DNA of 64,000 nucleotides from Burkholderia puraquae (GTDB lineage Bacteria; Pseudomonadota; Gammaproteobacteria; Burkholderiales; Burkholderiaceae): assembly GCF_002099195.1 (NCBI RefSeq), contig NZ_NBYX01000004.1, positions 248,064 through 312,063 of the forward strand. Direction: 5' to 3'. This document shows positions 51,634 through 60,050 of this stretch, piece after piece (positions within the stretch are counted from its first letter, which is position 1; every line of letters starts with the position of its first letter). The notes beneath the pieces were generated by a model. It saw nothing but the letters and a program-made list of their open reading frames with translations, was not told the DNA's origin and did not search any database. Position numbers and translations under genes: made by a program.

Positions 51634-52017
51634 ATGGAATTCGACACGGACTGGCTCACGCTTGGCAGGCATCGTATCCGGCTGCGCTCGACGAAGGGCT
51701 TTCCGACCGAGACGATGCGCACCGTCGCAGAGGTCGTCCGGCTCGCGATCGACAACAACATGAGCGCGCGGGCGCGACTCGTCGAGGTCGTCTGCCGGCA
51801 AGAAAAGACCTACGACGTGCTGGTCGGTACGACGATGGCGGAGGACAAGGTTTGTGCACCGCAACTTGAAGCCGCGGTGGCGGTTGTGCTGGGCCTGTTG
51901 CCTGACCAGATCAACTTCACGGTCACCCCCGTCACGCAAAAGGAGGTCGATCTGCACTTTGGCGTGTACGAGCGGATGCTGTCGGAGAAGCTGGGTACGA
52001 CACCGCCGATCCGATGA
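51634..52017 (+). CDS. Unknown protein under a heat-shock promoter
   Basis: 127 residues of mixed alpha/beta character: DTDWLTLGRHRIRLRSTKGF, MRTVAEVVRLAIDNNMSARA, then VVLGLLPDQINFTVTPVT and KEVDLHFGVYERMLSEKLG. No signal peptide or membrane segment is seen, so it is cytoplasmic. It is not recognised as a known family. Its promoter copies the Hsp20 sigma32 promoter in element sequence and spacing, which makes it a predicted heat-shock gene. ATG 51634 follows ACGGAGGACCCC. Codon use is typical of the host. Confidence 0.8.
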   Translation: MEFDTDWLTLGRHRIRLRSTKGFPTETMRTVAEVVRLAIDNNMSARARLVEVVCRQEKTYDVLVGTTMAEDKVCAPQLEAAVAVVLGLLPDQINFTVTPVTQKEVDLHFGVYERMLSEKLGTTPPIR

Positions 52018-52123
52018 TCGATCGGTTCGGCGCCGCGCCGTGCGGGCGGCACCGGTTCCCGCCTCCTGCCATGCGGGCGTGGGGCGGGCACGGCGGCGCC
52101 GGTCGCGGAATGGGAGCACCATC

Positions 52124-52501
52124 GTGAAAGTATGTTCATATGGACTACTCGCTGCGGCCACCCTGGCCGCGGGCGCCTTGCCCGCAGCGGTGGTGGCTGT
52201 TGCGCCGCTGCCGCGGGCATTGCCGGTACGGCAGGACATCTGGATCACCGGCACGATCCAGCGGGGCAACGGGCAGTTCGCTCCGGGGGACTATACGACG
52301 ATCCAGCTGGATCGCCCGGCCGCGTCACCGTGCAGCGACAAGGTCGTGACCGACATCCTGCTCGGTCAGACCGGCACCACCGAACACTTACTGCTGTTGC
52401 CCTATCTGAACCAGCGGGTCGCCGTGAGAGGGCGCATCACCTGCCCGGACTCCGGGATCCAGTTTGCACCGGTGCCGGACTTCGTGTTTCCAATCTACTG
52501 A
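52124..52501 (+). CDS. Small secreted protein, unknown function
   Basis: 125 residues with a signal peptide (LLAAATLAAGALPAAVVAVA). The mature part is beta-rich: IWITGTIQRGNGQFAPGDYT, then HLLLLPYLNQRVAVRGRITC and a short end. The VRGRI pattern recalls OB-like barrels such as DUF4431, but this is a guess. Two cysteines could pair (SPCSDK, ITCPDSG). GTG 52124 is used since GGGAG lies at a proper distance; no other start fits the signal. It follows the heat-shock gene by about 100 bases and may share its transcript. Confidence 0.7.
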   Translation: MKVCSYGLLAAATLAAGALPAAVVAVAPLPRALPVRQDIWITGTIQRGNGQFAPGDYTTIQLDRPAASPCSDKVVTDILLGQTGTTEHLLLLPYLNQRVAVRGRITCPDSGIQFAPVPDFVFPIY

Positions 52502-52964
52502 TCCGACGGGAGCGCTTCGAAGGCGCATGCACGACCGTGCGCGGCATCCGTTTTCTGCGCGGTTCCGGTCCGCCCGCTCGGGCGGATGTCGTCGCGGTCG
52601 CCCGCGATGGCCAACAGTACATCGAGGCCCTCGACTTTTTCGCGCCGGTTTTTATATTTTGCGTTGCCAGCCCGTCTTGCGATGACGGGCAAACGGCATA
52701 TGCCCGTGGTGTGCGCCGCTCGTGTCGCGTTCGCGTCGGTGCCGTAATGGGGCCGCTCAGATTAGCGCAAGAGAAATCAGACGTTACTGCTCGAGATCGT
52801 AAAAATGATGCGACTATCCGGATAACTTTTCTTATCACAACACTACGATTTTAAATCTAAACTCGCCGCTTCGAAAACGCACCTGATGCCCAAAGTCCGG
52901 GCCGCCTCCATGCGTCTCACCGTCGATTCGAGGGCAGGGAAGCGAGCGCACGTTGCGCGCGCTC
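52502..52964. other. Intergenic stretch, A+T-rich to the right
   Basis: About 460 bases without a supportable gene. A 7-bp hairpin GCCCGTC/GACGGGC lies at 52670-52690, without a T-run. From about 52780 to 52860 the DNA is clearly A+T-rich (for example TTTTAAATCTAAA). It separates the plus-strand small genes from the minus-strand shikimate kinase. Confidence 0.5.
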
Positions 52965-53528
52965 TCAATCCGCCACGTTGATCCGTGCCCGCAGCACGGT
53001 CAACACGTCGGCCGTCGTGCGAGCGACACCCTGCGAAGTCGTATCGACGAGCGCATGCGCGCATTCGCGATACAGCGGGTCGCGCATGCGGTACAACGCG
53101 GCGAGCGTTTGCCGCGGGTCGGCCACCTGCAGCAACGGCCGGCGCGTGTCGTCGCGCGTGCGGCGCCACAGCGCATCCGGATCCGCATGCAGGTAGATCA
53201 CGCAGCCGCGCTCGCGCAAGCGCGCGCGGCTGCGCGGATTCAGTACCGCGCCCCCGCCGGTCGCCACGACGACGTTCGGGCGCTGCGTCAGTTCGTCGAG
53301 GATTTGCGTTTCGAGCAGACGAAAGCCGCCTTCGCCGACCCTGTCGAACAGCACCGCGACCGAGCGGCCGGTGCGCCGCTCGATCTCTTCGTCGCCATCG
53401 GCAAACGTCCAGCCGAGCGATGCCGCGAGCGCGCGGCCGAGCGTCGATTTGCCCGCACCCATCATGCCGACCAGGAACGCGCGGGCGGGCAGGGCGCGCG
53501 CATCGGCCGCCGCGACGACTGCGCTCAT
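52965..53528 (-). CDS. Shikimate kinase, probably a second copy
   Basis: 187 residues. Walker A GMMGAGKSTLGRALA, the shikimate-binding DGDEEIERRTGRS, GGGAVLNPRSR, and the lid/adenine segment TRRPLL are all present. It phosphorylates shikimate on the way to chorismate. The housekeeping aroK is usually beside aroB, which is not here, so this is likely an additional copy. Its ATG overlaps the upstream stop by four bases (ATGA). The operon reads thioesterase, unknown protein, shikimate kinase, facing away from a DAHP synthase. Confidence 0.93.
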   Translation of the reverse strand: MSAVVAAADARALPARAFLVGMMGAGKSTLGRALAASLGWTFADGDEEIERRTGRSVAVLFDRVGEGGFRLLETQILDELTQRPNVVVATGGGAVLNPRSRARLRERGCVIYLHADPDALWRRTRDDTRRPLLQVADPRQTLAALYRMRDPLYRECAHALVDTTSQGVARTTADVLTVLRARINVAD

Positions 53529-54172
53529 AGCCGCCGCGCGAGCGGCCAGCCGGCCCGCGTCGCCGCACAGATTCGCCGCGCGCGTACCGCGTCCGACAGC
53601 GTGTCGAGCGCGGCGCCGGTGGCTGCGTCGTCGGCGTCGAGCAGTGCGCCGAGCACCTGCCCGTCCGGATTGCCGCCCGCGATGTGGTCGGCCGCATCCG
53701 CCGCGATGGCTTGCGGCGTGCGCACGGTCGCCGCATCGCGCTCGGGCCGCCGCCACCCGTTGCGCAGGTCGCGCCACCGCATGACCAGGCCGCAGAACAG
53801 CCCACCGCCCGGCACGGCTGCGTCGTCACGCGGCGGCGCCGTGTCGCCGGGCGTCGCGCACTGTGTGACCCAGCTCGCGAACTCGAGCAGCGACGCGTCG
53901 TGAGCGAGCGTCGCCGCGTCGAGCGCGACGGTCACGCCGGCATCCCGCAACCGGCCGAGCAGCGGCCGCACGCCGTCGTGCACGCCACCGCACGGCTGCA
54001 GCAGCACCTCGAGTTCGTCCTCGTGGCGGCTGACGAGCGCACGGTGCCGCTCGAGCGCGGCCGGCTCGAGCAACGCCTGCGCGGCATGCCGGACGATGAC
54101 GATCGCGCGATCGTCGCGGCGCTCGACGATTGCCCCGATCCGGCGCCGGGCGCGCGCCACCACGGCGCTCAC
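53525..54172 (-). CDS. Unidentified protein between thioesterase and shikimate kinase
   Basis: 215 residues, no signal or membrane segment. N-terminal part: ARRRIGAIVERRDDRAIVIV, then a segment VRPLLGRLRDAGVTVALDAA. The C-terminal part is Ala/Asp-rich and helical (AIAADAADHIAGGN; AALDTLSDAVRARR). I do not recognise a family. GTG 54172 has GGGAG upstream; the stop overlaps the kinase start, so translation is coupled. Its place between a hotdog thioesterase and a shikimate kinase suggests a biosynthetic or carrier role in a shikimate-derived pathway, but that is inference. Confidence 0.75.
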   Translation of the reverse strand: MSAVVARARRRIGAIVERRDDRAIVIVRHAAQALLEPAALERHRALVSRHEDELEVLLQPCGGVHDGVRPLLGRLRDAGVTVALDAATLAHDASLLEFASWVTQCATPGDTAPPRDDAAVPGGGLFCGLVMRWRDLRNGWRRPERDAATVRTPQAIAADAADHIAGGNPDGQVLGALLDADDAATGAALDTLSDAVRARRICAATRAGWPLARRL

Positions 54173-54200
54173 GTGTCGCTCCCGGAATGGCGCGCGCGCA

Positions 54201-54611
54201 TCACAGCGAACCCTGGAATTCGAGCACGCGTGCCTTGAACTCGTCGGGTACGGCCTGCGTCGTGTTGTTCGCGTAATCGAACATCACGTGCGTCGACATC
54301 CCGCGCGCGACGATGGTCTGGTCATCGCGCTCCATCAGGTGTTCGAGATCGAAGCTCTTGCTGCCGAAACGCACGATGCTCGACCGGATCGTCAGGTTGT
54401 CGCCGAATTGCGCTGGTGCGAGGTACTCGCACTGCGTCTTCACCATGATGTGCGGCAGCTTCTCGCTCCGCGGCAGGCCGAGGAGATCGAACATGTAGCA
54501 GAGGTACGAATGCTGCAGATAGTCGTAATAGACGGGACTGCTCACATGCCCCATCGAATCCGTATCGCGATACTTGACGTGAATGGGCGTTTCGTAATGG
54601 CGTTTCGACAT
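54201..54611 (-). CDS. Hotdog-fold acyl-CoA thioesterase (YbgC/4HBT family)
   Basis: 136 residues. The family motif VKYRDTDSMGHVSSPVYYDY contains the catalytic Asp, followed by LQHSYLCYMFDLLG and the final strands. It hydrolyses acyl- or aroyl-CoA, or carrier thioesters. ATG 54611 has GGAG upstream. It is the first gene of the leftward operon with the unknown protein and shikimate kinase, 28 bases before the former. Together with the aromatic-pathway neighbours, an aroyl-CoA substrate is attractive. Confidence 0.92.
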   Translation of the reverse strand: MSKRHYETPIHVKYRDTDSMGHVSSPVYYDYLQHSYLCYMFDLLGLPRSEKLPHIMVKTQCEYLAPAQFGDNLTIRSSIVRFGSKSFDLEHLMERDDQTIVARGMSTHVMFDYANNTTQAVPDEFKARVLEFQGSL

Positions 54612-54992
54612 GGTGATTCTCCGCAATGACTGGTTCATTTATATATTTGATCCTGATTGGCCTGTCAGGAATTTGAAAATTAATCGAACCCCTATCGGGA
54701 CGCCACTATCAGAACGAATAGCGAACGGCTGCGGAAGGTCACTCGCGCTACTGTCACAACCCGGAACTTTGCTCCGGAATTCGCTATTGGAAATCGAATT
54801 TCCAGCCCGCACGGCATCCCAAAAACAGGCAAGACCCATACCTTAATTTCCGACGGCCTCGCTTATTTCTGTCATTCATAAGGTTATGAATTAAAAACTG
54901 GCAACTATGTTAGTTGCGCACGGAAAGAGCCATTCCATACAGTCGCGTTGTAGTAAAAAATCCCCCGAATTATCGACAGGAGGGCAGTCCCC
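54612..54992. promoter_or_regulatory. Divergent A+T-rich regulatory region with three dyads
   Basis: This 381-base region separates the thioesterase operon and DAHP synthase. It is far richer in A+T than the flanks. Three inverted repeats are exact: TGGAAAT CGA ATTTCCA (54788-54804), ATTCATAA GG TTATGAAT (54874-54891), and GCAACTA TGT TAGTTGC (54901-54917). All lie on the DAHP-synthase side, the last 76 bases before its ATG. They look like sites for one or more dimeric regulators, or a leader hairpin. Confidence 0.65.
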
Positions 54993-56105
54993 ATGCATGA
55001 AAATACCTGGACGACGGACCGTGACGCCGTGCTGCACCTGCCGTCCCCCGCGGATCTGGCCGGCGCGCTGCAGCCTGCGTTGCGCGCGTCGCGCACGGTT
55101 CATACGGCTCGCCGCGCGATCGTCGACGTGCTGAACGGCAAGGACGACCGTCTCGTGGTCATCGCCGGCCCGTGCTCGGTGCACGACCCGGCCGCGGCGC
55201 GCGACTATGCGGCGCGGCTCGCGCTGCAACGCGCGCGATTCGCGGACGAGCTGGAAATCGTGATGCGCGTGTACTTCGAGAAGCCGCGCACGACGGTCGG
55301 CTGGAAAGGGCTCATCAACGACCCGCAGCTGGACGGCAGCGAACGGATCGATGCGGGGCTGCAGATGGCCCGCGCGCTGCTGTGCGACATCAACGGGGCG
55401 GAGATGCCGGCGGCGACCGAGTTTCTCGATCCGCTGTCGCCGCGCTACCTGGCCGACCTCGTCGCATGGGGTGCAATCGGCGCCCGCACCGTGGAATCGC
55501 AGGTGCATCGCGAGCTGGCGTCGTCGCTGCCGATCCCGATCGGCTTCAAGAACGGCACCGACGGCAACGTCCAGGTGGCCGTCGATGCGATGTGTGCGGC
55601 CGCGCGAGCGCATCGCTTCCTGTCGGTCGATGCGGGCGGCCGGTTATGCGCGACGGCATCGTCCGGCAATCCGCATACGCACGTCGTACTGCGCGGCGGG
55701 CGCGAACCGAATTTCGACGCGGCCGCCGTGAATGCCGCCTGCGAACGCATGGCGGCCGCGCACTGCGCACCGCGCGTGATGATCGACGTCAGCCACGGCA
55801 ACAGCCGCCGCCAGTTCCGCAATCAACTGGGCGTCGGCACGGCCGTCGCCACGCAGGTCGCGGCCGGCGATACGCGCATCGTCGGCGTGCTGATCGAGTC
55901 GAACCTGATCGAAGGGCGCCAGGATCTCGTGCCCGGCATGCCGCTGCGCTACGGGCAGAGCATCACCGACGCGTGCCTGTCGTTTGCCGATACCACGCAA
56001 CTGCTCGAGACGCTCGCGTACGCGGTTCGTGCGCGGCGGCGAGGCCATGCGCCGGCGCCGGACATCGAATTCACGCACGAACCGCTGCTCGCGTGCTGCG
56101 CGTGA
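54993..56105 (+). CDS. Class I DAHP synthase (3-deoxy-7-phosphoheptulonate synthase)
   Basis: 370 residues, the AroF/G/H type. Motifs are VVIAGPCSVHDPAAARDYAA, KPRTTVGWKGLINDP, FLDPLSPRYLADLVAWGAIG, IGFKNGTDGN and the metal-site DVSHGNS. It makes DAHP from phosphoenolpyruvate and erythrose-4-phosphate, the entry to the shikimate pathway. ATG 54993 follows GACAGGAGGGC. Its location next to a second shikimate kinase and efflux genes suggests it raises precursor flux for a specialised product. Feedback sensitivity cannot be judged by eye. Confidence 0.95.
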   Translation: MHENTWTTDRDAVLHLPSPADLAGALQPALRASRTVHTARRAIVDVLNGKDDRLVVIAGPCSVHDPAAARDYAARLALQRARFADELEIVMRVYFEKPRTTVGWKGLINDPQLDGSERIDAGLQMARALLCDINGAEMPAATEFLDPLSPRYLADLVAWGAIGARTVESQVHRELASSLPIPIGFKNGTDGNVQVAVDAMCAAARAHRFLSVDAGGRLCATASSGNPHTHVVLRGGREPNFDAAAVNAACERMAAAHCAPRVMIDVSHGNSRRQFRNQLGVGTAVATQVAAGDTRIVGVLIESNLIEGRQDLVPGMPLRYGQSITDACLSFADTTQLLETLAYAVRARRRGHAPAPDIEFTHEPLLACCA

Positions 56106-56124
56106 GCGGCCCGGCGCAGCACGG

Positions 56125-57492
56125 TCAGATTTCGGCTTCGTCATAGATCCGCGTCGCGTCGCCGGCCCAGGCGTCGCGATAGCGGGCGAGCCAGTGCTCG
56201 GCCTGGGTCGGCGCACCGGCGACGATCTCGTCGAGCGGCGCGAGATAGATGGATTCGTCGCGGCCGGCTGCATCCCGGCGCGCCCGCGCGCGCAGGCCGC
56301 GATGCGCAATCGCCAGCGCATCGGCCGCGAACGCGCGCAACGGGCGGCCGTCGGCCGACGCGCCGAGCCCGAAACGCGGCACGTCGCGCCGCAAGGTCAG
56401 CAACGCGCCGCGGTCGATCGCGGCGGCCAGCGTCTCGGCCTCCGACAGCGCGGCCGGATCGTACAGCAGGCCGGTCCAGAACGCGGATAGCGCAACCATC
56501 ATCGCGGGCGAGCCCGCATCGGCGCCGCGCATCTCGAGATAGCGTTTCAGCCGCACTTCGGTGAAGACCGTCGTCAGATGGTCCGTGAAATCGCCGAGCG
56601 TCGGCGTGTCGCCCTCGAGATGCGGAACGCGGCGTCGCATGAAATCGCGGAACGTCCATCCGGTCGCATCCGCGTAGCGATCGCCGCGCCGCACGAAATA
56701 CATCGGCACGTTGTCGAGCAGCCAGCTCACGTAGCGCTCGAAACCGAAGCTGCGCGACAGGAACAGCGCAGGCGCCCCGCAGCGATCCTCGTCGGTGTCG
56801 AGCCACGTGTGTGCACGCGTCGACAGCAGGCCGGTCGGCCGGCCTTCGGAGAACGGCGAATTCGCGAACAGCGCGGTTGCAACCGGCTGCAGCGCGAGCG
56901 ATACGCGCAGCTTGCGCGCCATGTCGCTTTCCGACGCGAAATCGAGGTTGACCTGAACGGTACAGGTGCGCTGCATCATGTCGAGCCCGCGCGTCCCGAC
57001 GCGCGGCATATAGCGCTGCATGATCCCGTAGCGCTGCTTCGGCATCCACGGCAGCGCCGCACGCGCAAGGTGAGGGTGAAAACCCAGCGGCGCGCAGCGC
57101 AGTCCGAGCGGGTCGCACGCGTCGCGGGCCGCGGCGAGGTGCGCATGCAGTTCGGCGTGCGTGTCGTGCAGCGTATCGAGCGGCGCGCCCGACAGTTCGA
57201 GCTGGCCGGCCGGCTCGAGCGAGATCGCGGCGCCGTCGCGCTGGATCACGCCGACGGTCCGTCCGGCATCGACGATCGGCGTGCCATCGCCTTGCAGCCG
57301 CGCAAGCACCGCGGCGATCCCTGACGGCCCGTCGTAAGGCGCAGCGGCGTGCGTCGCACGCGCGACGACGAACTTCTCGTGCTCGGTTCCGATCCGGAAC
57401 TGCGCGGCCGGCTTGCAGCCGGCGGCCAGATGATCGACGAGCTGCTGCTCGGAGACGATCGGCGTGTGGTCCGACCCAACGGCATTCGACAT
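56125..57492 (-). CDS. gshA: Glutamate-cysteine ligase, GCS2/plant-like type
   Basis: 455 residues. The family landmarks are IGTEHEKFVV, SLEPAGQLELSGAPL, GFHPHL, and QRTCTVQVNLDFASE, with NSPFSEGRPTGLLSTRA. It makes gamma-glutamylcysteine, the first step to glutathione; some relatives (EgtA) serve ergothioneine synthesis. It is convergent with the DAHP synthase gene. Whether this is the only gshA in the genome is unknown; a location beside specialised-metabolism genes hints at an accessory copy. A 14-bp palindrome lies 31 bases before its ATG. Confidence 0.92.
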   Translation of the reverse strand: MSNAVGSDHTPIVSEQQLVDHLAAGCKPAAQFRIGTEHEKFVVARATHAAAPYDGPSGIAAVLARLQGDGTPIVDAGRTVGVIQRDGAAISLEPAGQLELSGAPLDTLHDTHAELHAHLAAARDACDPLGLRCAPLGFHPHLARAALPWMPKQRYGIMQRYMPRVGTRGLDMMQRTCTVQVNLDFASESDMARKLRVSLALQPVATALFANSPFSEGRPTGLLSTRAHTWLDTDEDRCGAPALFLSRSFGFERYVSWLLDNVPMYFVRRGDRYADATGWTFRDFMRRRVPHLEGDTPTLGDFTDHLTTVFTEVRLKRYLEMRGADAGSPAMMVALSAFWTGLLYDPAALSEAETLAAAIDRGALLTLRRDVPRFGLGASADGRPLRAFAADALAIAHRGLRARARRDAAGRDESIYLAPLDEIVAGAPTQAEHWLARYRDAWAGDATRIYDEAEI

Positions 57493-57522
57493 CGACACCC
57501 TCCACAAGTCACATTGAGCGAC

Positions 57523-57536
57523 CGACCGGCCGGTCG
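57523..57536. promoter_or_regulatory. 14-bp palindrome upstream of gshA
   Basis: CGACCGGCCGGTCG is a perfect palindrome 31 bases upstream of the gshA ATG, within the 109-base gap to the AraC gene. TetR-type dimers bind such GC-rich dyads. No regulator is assigned. Confidence 0.45.
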
Positions 57537-57601
57537 CACGGCGACTATAGCGATGTCGATGCGGGCGCTGTACTGGCAGGGGTGATAGGTGCGGGGCTGT
57601 C

Positions 57602-58438
57602 CTACGGCTGCTTGCGCTTCGCGAAGTAATGCGCGGGCGAATCGCCGAACGCGCGGCGAAACATCGCGATGAAATTGCTCGGCGTCGCGTAGCCCAGCGC
57701 GTCGGCGATGTTGGCGATGCTGTCGCCGTTCGCGAGACGTTCGAGCGCATGCGTCAGGCGCGCCTGCTGACGCCATTGCGCGAAGCTCGTGCCGGTTTCC
57801 GCGACGAACAGGCGGCTCAGCGTGCGGGCGGACAGCCCGGCCCATTCGGCCCACGCTTCGAGCGTGCGGCTGTCGTGCGGCTGCCCGAGGATCGCGTTGG
57901 CGATGCGCAGCAGCCGCCGGTCGCGCGGCATCGGCAGGTGCAGCGGTTCGTGCGGTGCACGGCGCATCTCGTCGAGCAGCACGATGCTGATGCGCGCCTG
58001 CTCGATGTCGAGCCGGTCCTGGTCGGCCCACGACACCGCGCGCCGCACGAGCGCGCGCATCAGCTCGGTGATTGCGATCACGCACGGCTGGCCCGGCATC
58101 CGCCGGCTCGCCGCCGGTGCGATCACGACACTCCAGCCGCTCAACGCACCGCTGATGCTGACCTTGTGCTGCTCGCCCGGCGGAATCCAGCCCGCGCGAT
58201 GCGGCGGCAACAGCCACGAACCGTGCGGCGTGCGCACGTGCGCGAACCCGCTTTCCACGCAGAACACCTGGCCGCGCAGATGGCTGTGCCAGTCGACCTC
58301 GCGAGTGCCGAGCCGGTACGTGTTGCTGCCGTCGTCCTCGCCCCAGACGGCGATCAGCGACGGGCCGTCCTCACGTTCGCTCGGATCGGCGTCGGCGCGC
58401 TGGGCGGTACGCGGTGGAGAAATGTCTCGGATGGGCAT
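57602..58438 (-). CDS. AraC family transcriptional regulator
   Basis: 278 residues. An N-terminal cupin sensor domain (VDWHSHLRGQVFCVESGFAH; AGWIPPGEQHKV) precedes the C-terminal double helix-turn-helix (LSARTLSRLFVAETGTSFAQ; IANIADALGYATPSNFIAMF). It is divergent from the tripartite efflux operon with about 100 A+T-rich bases between, so control of efflux is the likely task. The ATG at 58438 precedes a hydrophilic leader of about 35 residues. Ligand unknown. Confidence 0.93.
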   Translation of the reverse strand: MPIRDISPPRTAQRADADPSEREDGPSLIAVWGEDDGSNTYRLGTREVDWHSHLRGQVFCVESGFAHVRTPHGSWLLPPHRAGWIPPGEQHKVSISGALSGWSVVIAPAASRRMPGQPCVIAITELMRALVRRAVSWADQDRLDIEQARISIVLLDEMRRAPHEPLHLPMPRDRRLLRIANAILGQPHDSRTLEAWAEWAGLSARTLSRLFVAETGTSFAQWRQQARLTHALERLANGDSIANIADALGYATPSNFIAMFRRAFGDSPAHYFAKRKQP

Positions 58439-58541
58439 GGCCGGAATTCATTATTTTTTGTCTAAACAACATTATCAGCTTTATCCGGGGGCGTCCAACA
58501 ATGCATATCGTGTTCAATCCGATACGAAGCAGAGGAATGCG

Positions 58542-60041
58542 ATGCATGCAGCACTTGCTCCCTGGGCACGCGATGCCGGCGCACTGCGCGTCATGTCGCG
58601 AATCGCCGTCGCCGCGGCGCTCGTCGTGCTCGGCGCATGCGCGAGCCGCGACGGGCTCGCGCCGGCCGGCACGCTGCGCGGCGCCGATACGCTTGCCGCA
58701 TCGCGCAGCCTCGCGCAGGTGCCGGCCGCCGACTGGCCGGCTGCCGACTGGTGGCGCGCGCTGAACGATGCGCAACTGAGCGCGCTGATCGACGAGGCAC
58801 TCGCCGGCAACCCCGATCTCGCGACCGCCGATGCGCGCGCACGCGAAGCGCAGGCGCTGGTGATCGAGGCGCAGGCCGCACGGCTGCCGCACCTCGTCGG
58901 CCGGGCGAGCGCGAAGGCCGAGCGGCTGTCCGGCACCCAGTTTTCTTCGGGCGAGGGCGGCGGCTTCTTCAGCCACACGCGCGAGATCAATCTCGGCCTG
59001 AGCTGGGACCTCGATCTGTGGGGCGGCCGCCGTGCCGCGTGGGAAGCCGCACTCGGCGAAGCGCGTGCCGCGCGCATCGATGCGCAGGCTGCACGCGTGC
59101 TGCTGTCGGTCAACGTCGCACGCGCCTACGTGAATCTCGCGTACGCATTCGATCAGCAGGACGTCGCGCAGGCCGAATACGAGCGCGCCGACGAAGCGCT
59201 CACGCTCACGCGCCAGCGCGTCACGAAAGGCATCGACAACGTTGCGCAACAGCGCCAGGCGGAAAGCGAAGTCGCGGCCGCCACGCGCGAGCAGGCACGC
59301 ACGGCGCAGGCGATCGACAGCGCGCGCATCGCGCTGGCGATCCTGCTCGGCGCGGGCCCCGATCGCGGCCTCGCGCTCGTGCGGCCCGCGCCGCTGCCGG
59401 CCGCCGCGCTCGCGGTGCCGGCCGACCTGCCGGCCGCGCTGCTCGGCCGGCGCGCCGACCTCGTCGCCGCGCGCTGGCGAGTCGAGGCGGCCAGCCGCAA
59501 CGTCGCGGCCGCCCGTGCGGATTTCCTGCCCAACGTCAGTCTCACCGCGCTGATCGGGCTCGCAACGCGCGGCGGCGCCTCGTTGTTCCAGGCCGCGTCG
59601 CGCACCTACAACGCCAGCCCGGCCGTAAGCCTGCCGATCTTCGACGGCGGCGAACGGCGCGGCGTGCTGCGCAGGCGCGACGCGCAATACGACCTCGCGG
59701 TCGCCGGCTACAACAAGACGCTGATCGGTGCGATCGGCGAGGTGGCCGACGACCTGCACCGGCTGCATTCGCTTGCCGTGCAGACCGATGCGCAGCAGCG
59801 TGCATTCGACTCCGCGACCGACGCGTGGCGGCTCGCGGACGCGCGCTACCGGGCCGGCGTCGGCAGCTACCTCGACGCGCTCGTCGTGCGCCAGCAACTG
59901 CTGATCGCGAGCCGCGAGGTCGCCGTGCTGCGCGCGCAGCGCGCGGACCAGTCGCTGCAGCTCGTCGCCGCGCTCGGCGGCGGCTTTCGCGCCGAGCCGG
60001 ACGACGTCGCGCTCGCCGCCACTCCTTCCCAACGTCCTTGA
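58542..60041 (+). CDS. NodT-family efflux outer-membrane lipoprotein (OprM/TolC-like)
   Basis: 499 residues. A signal ending in VVLGAC directs lipidation. Two outer-membrane efflux repeats follow, with WWRALNDAQLSALIDEALAG in the first and GRRADLVAARWRVEAASRNV, then LPIFDGGERRGVL in the second. It forms the outer-membrane tunnel. ATG 58542 follows AGAGGA; ATG 58593 would give a shorter signal. It is the first gene of a typical tripartite operon with HlyD/EmrA and EmrB partners. Confidence 0.93.
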   Translation: MHAALAPWARDAGALRVMSRIAVAAALVVLGACASRDGLAPAGTLRGADTLAASRSLAQVPAADWPAADWWRALNDAQLSALIDEALAGNPDLATADARAREAQALVIEAQAARLPHLVGRASAKAERLSGTQFSSGEGGGFFSHTREINLGLSWDLDLWGGRRAAWEAALGEARAARIDAQAARVLLSVNVARAYVNLAYAFDQQDVAQAEYERADEALTLTRQRVTKGIDNVAQQRQAESEVAAATREQARTAQAIDSARIALAILLGAGPDRGLALVRPAPLPAAALAVPADLPAALLGRRADLVAARWRVEAASRNVAAARADFLPNVSLTALIGLATRGGASLFQAASRTYNASPAVSLPIFDGGERRGVLRRRDAQYDLAVAGYNKTLIGAIGEVADDLHRLHSLAVQTDAQQRAFDSATDAWRLADARYRAGVGSYLDALVVRQQLLIASREVAVLRAQRADQSLQLVAALGGGFRAEPDDVALAATPSQRP

Positions 60042-60050
60042 TATCGAACC

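Noticed and set aside
52670..52690. Hairpin GCCCGTC/GACGGGC as a terminator
   Set aside because: No T-run on either side and it is about 170 bases from the nearest stop codon; function not supportable.
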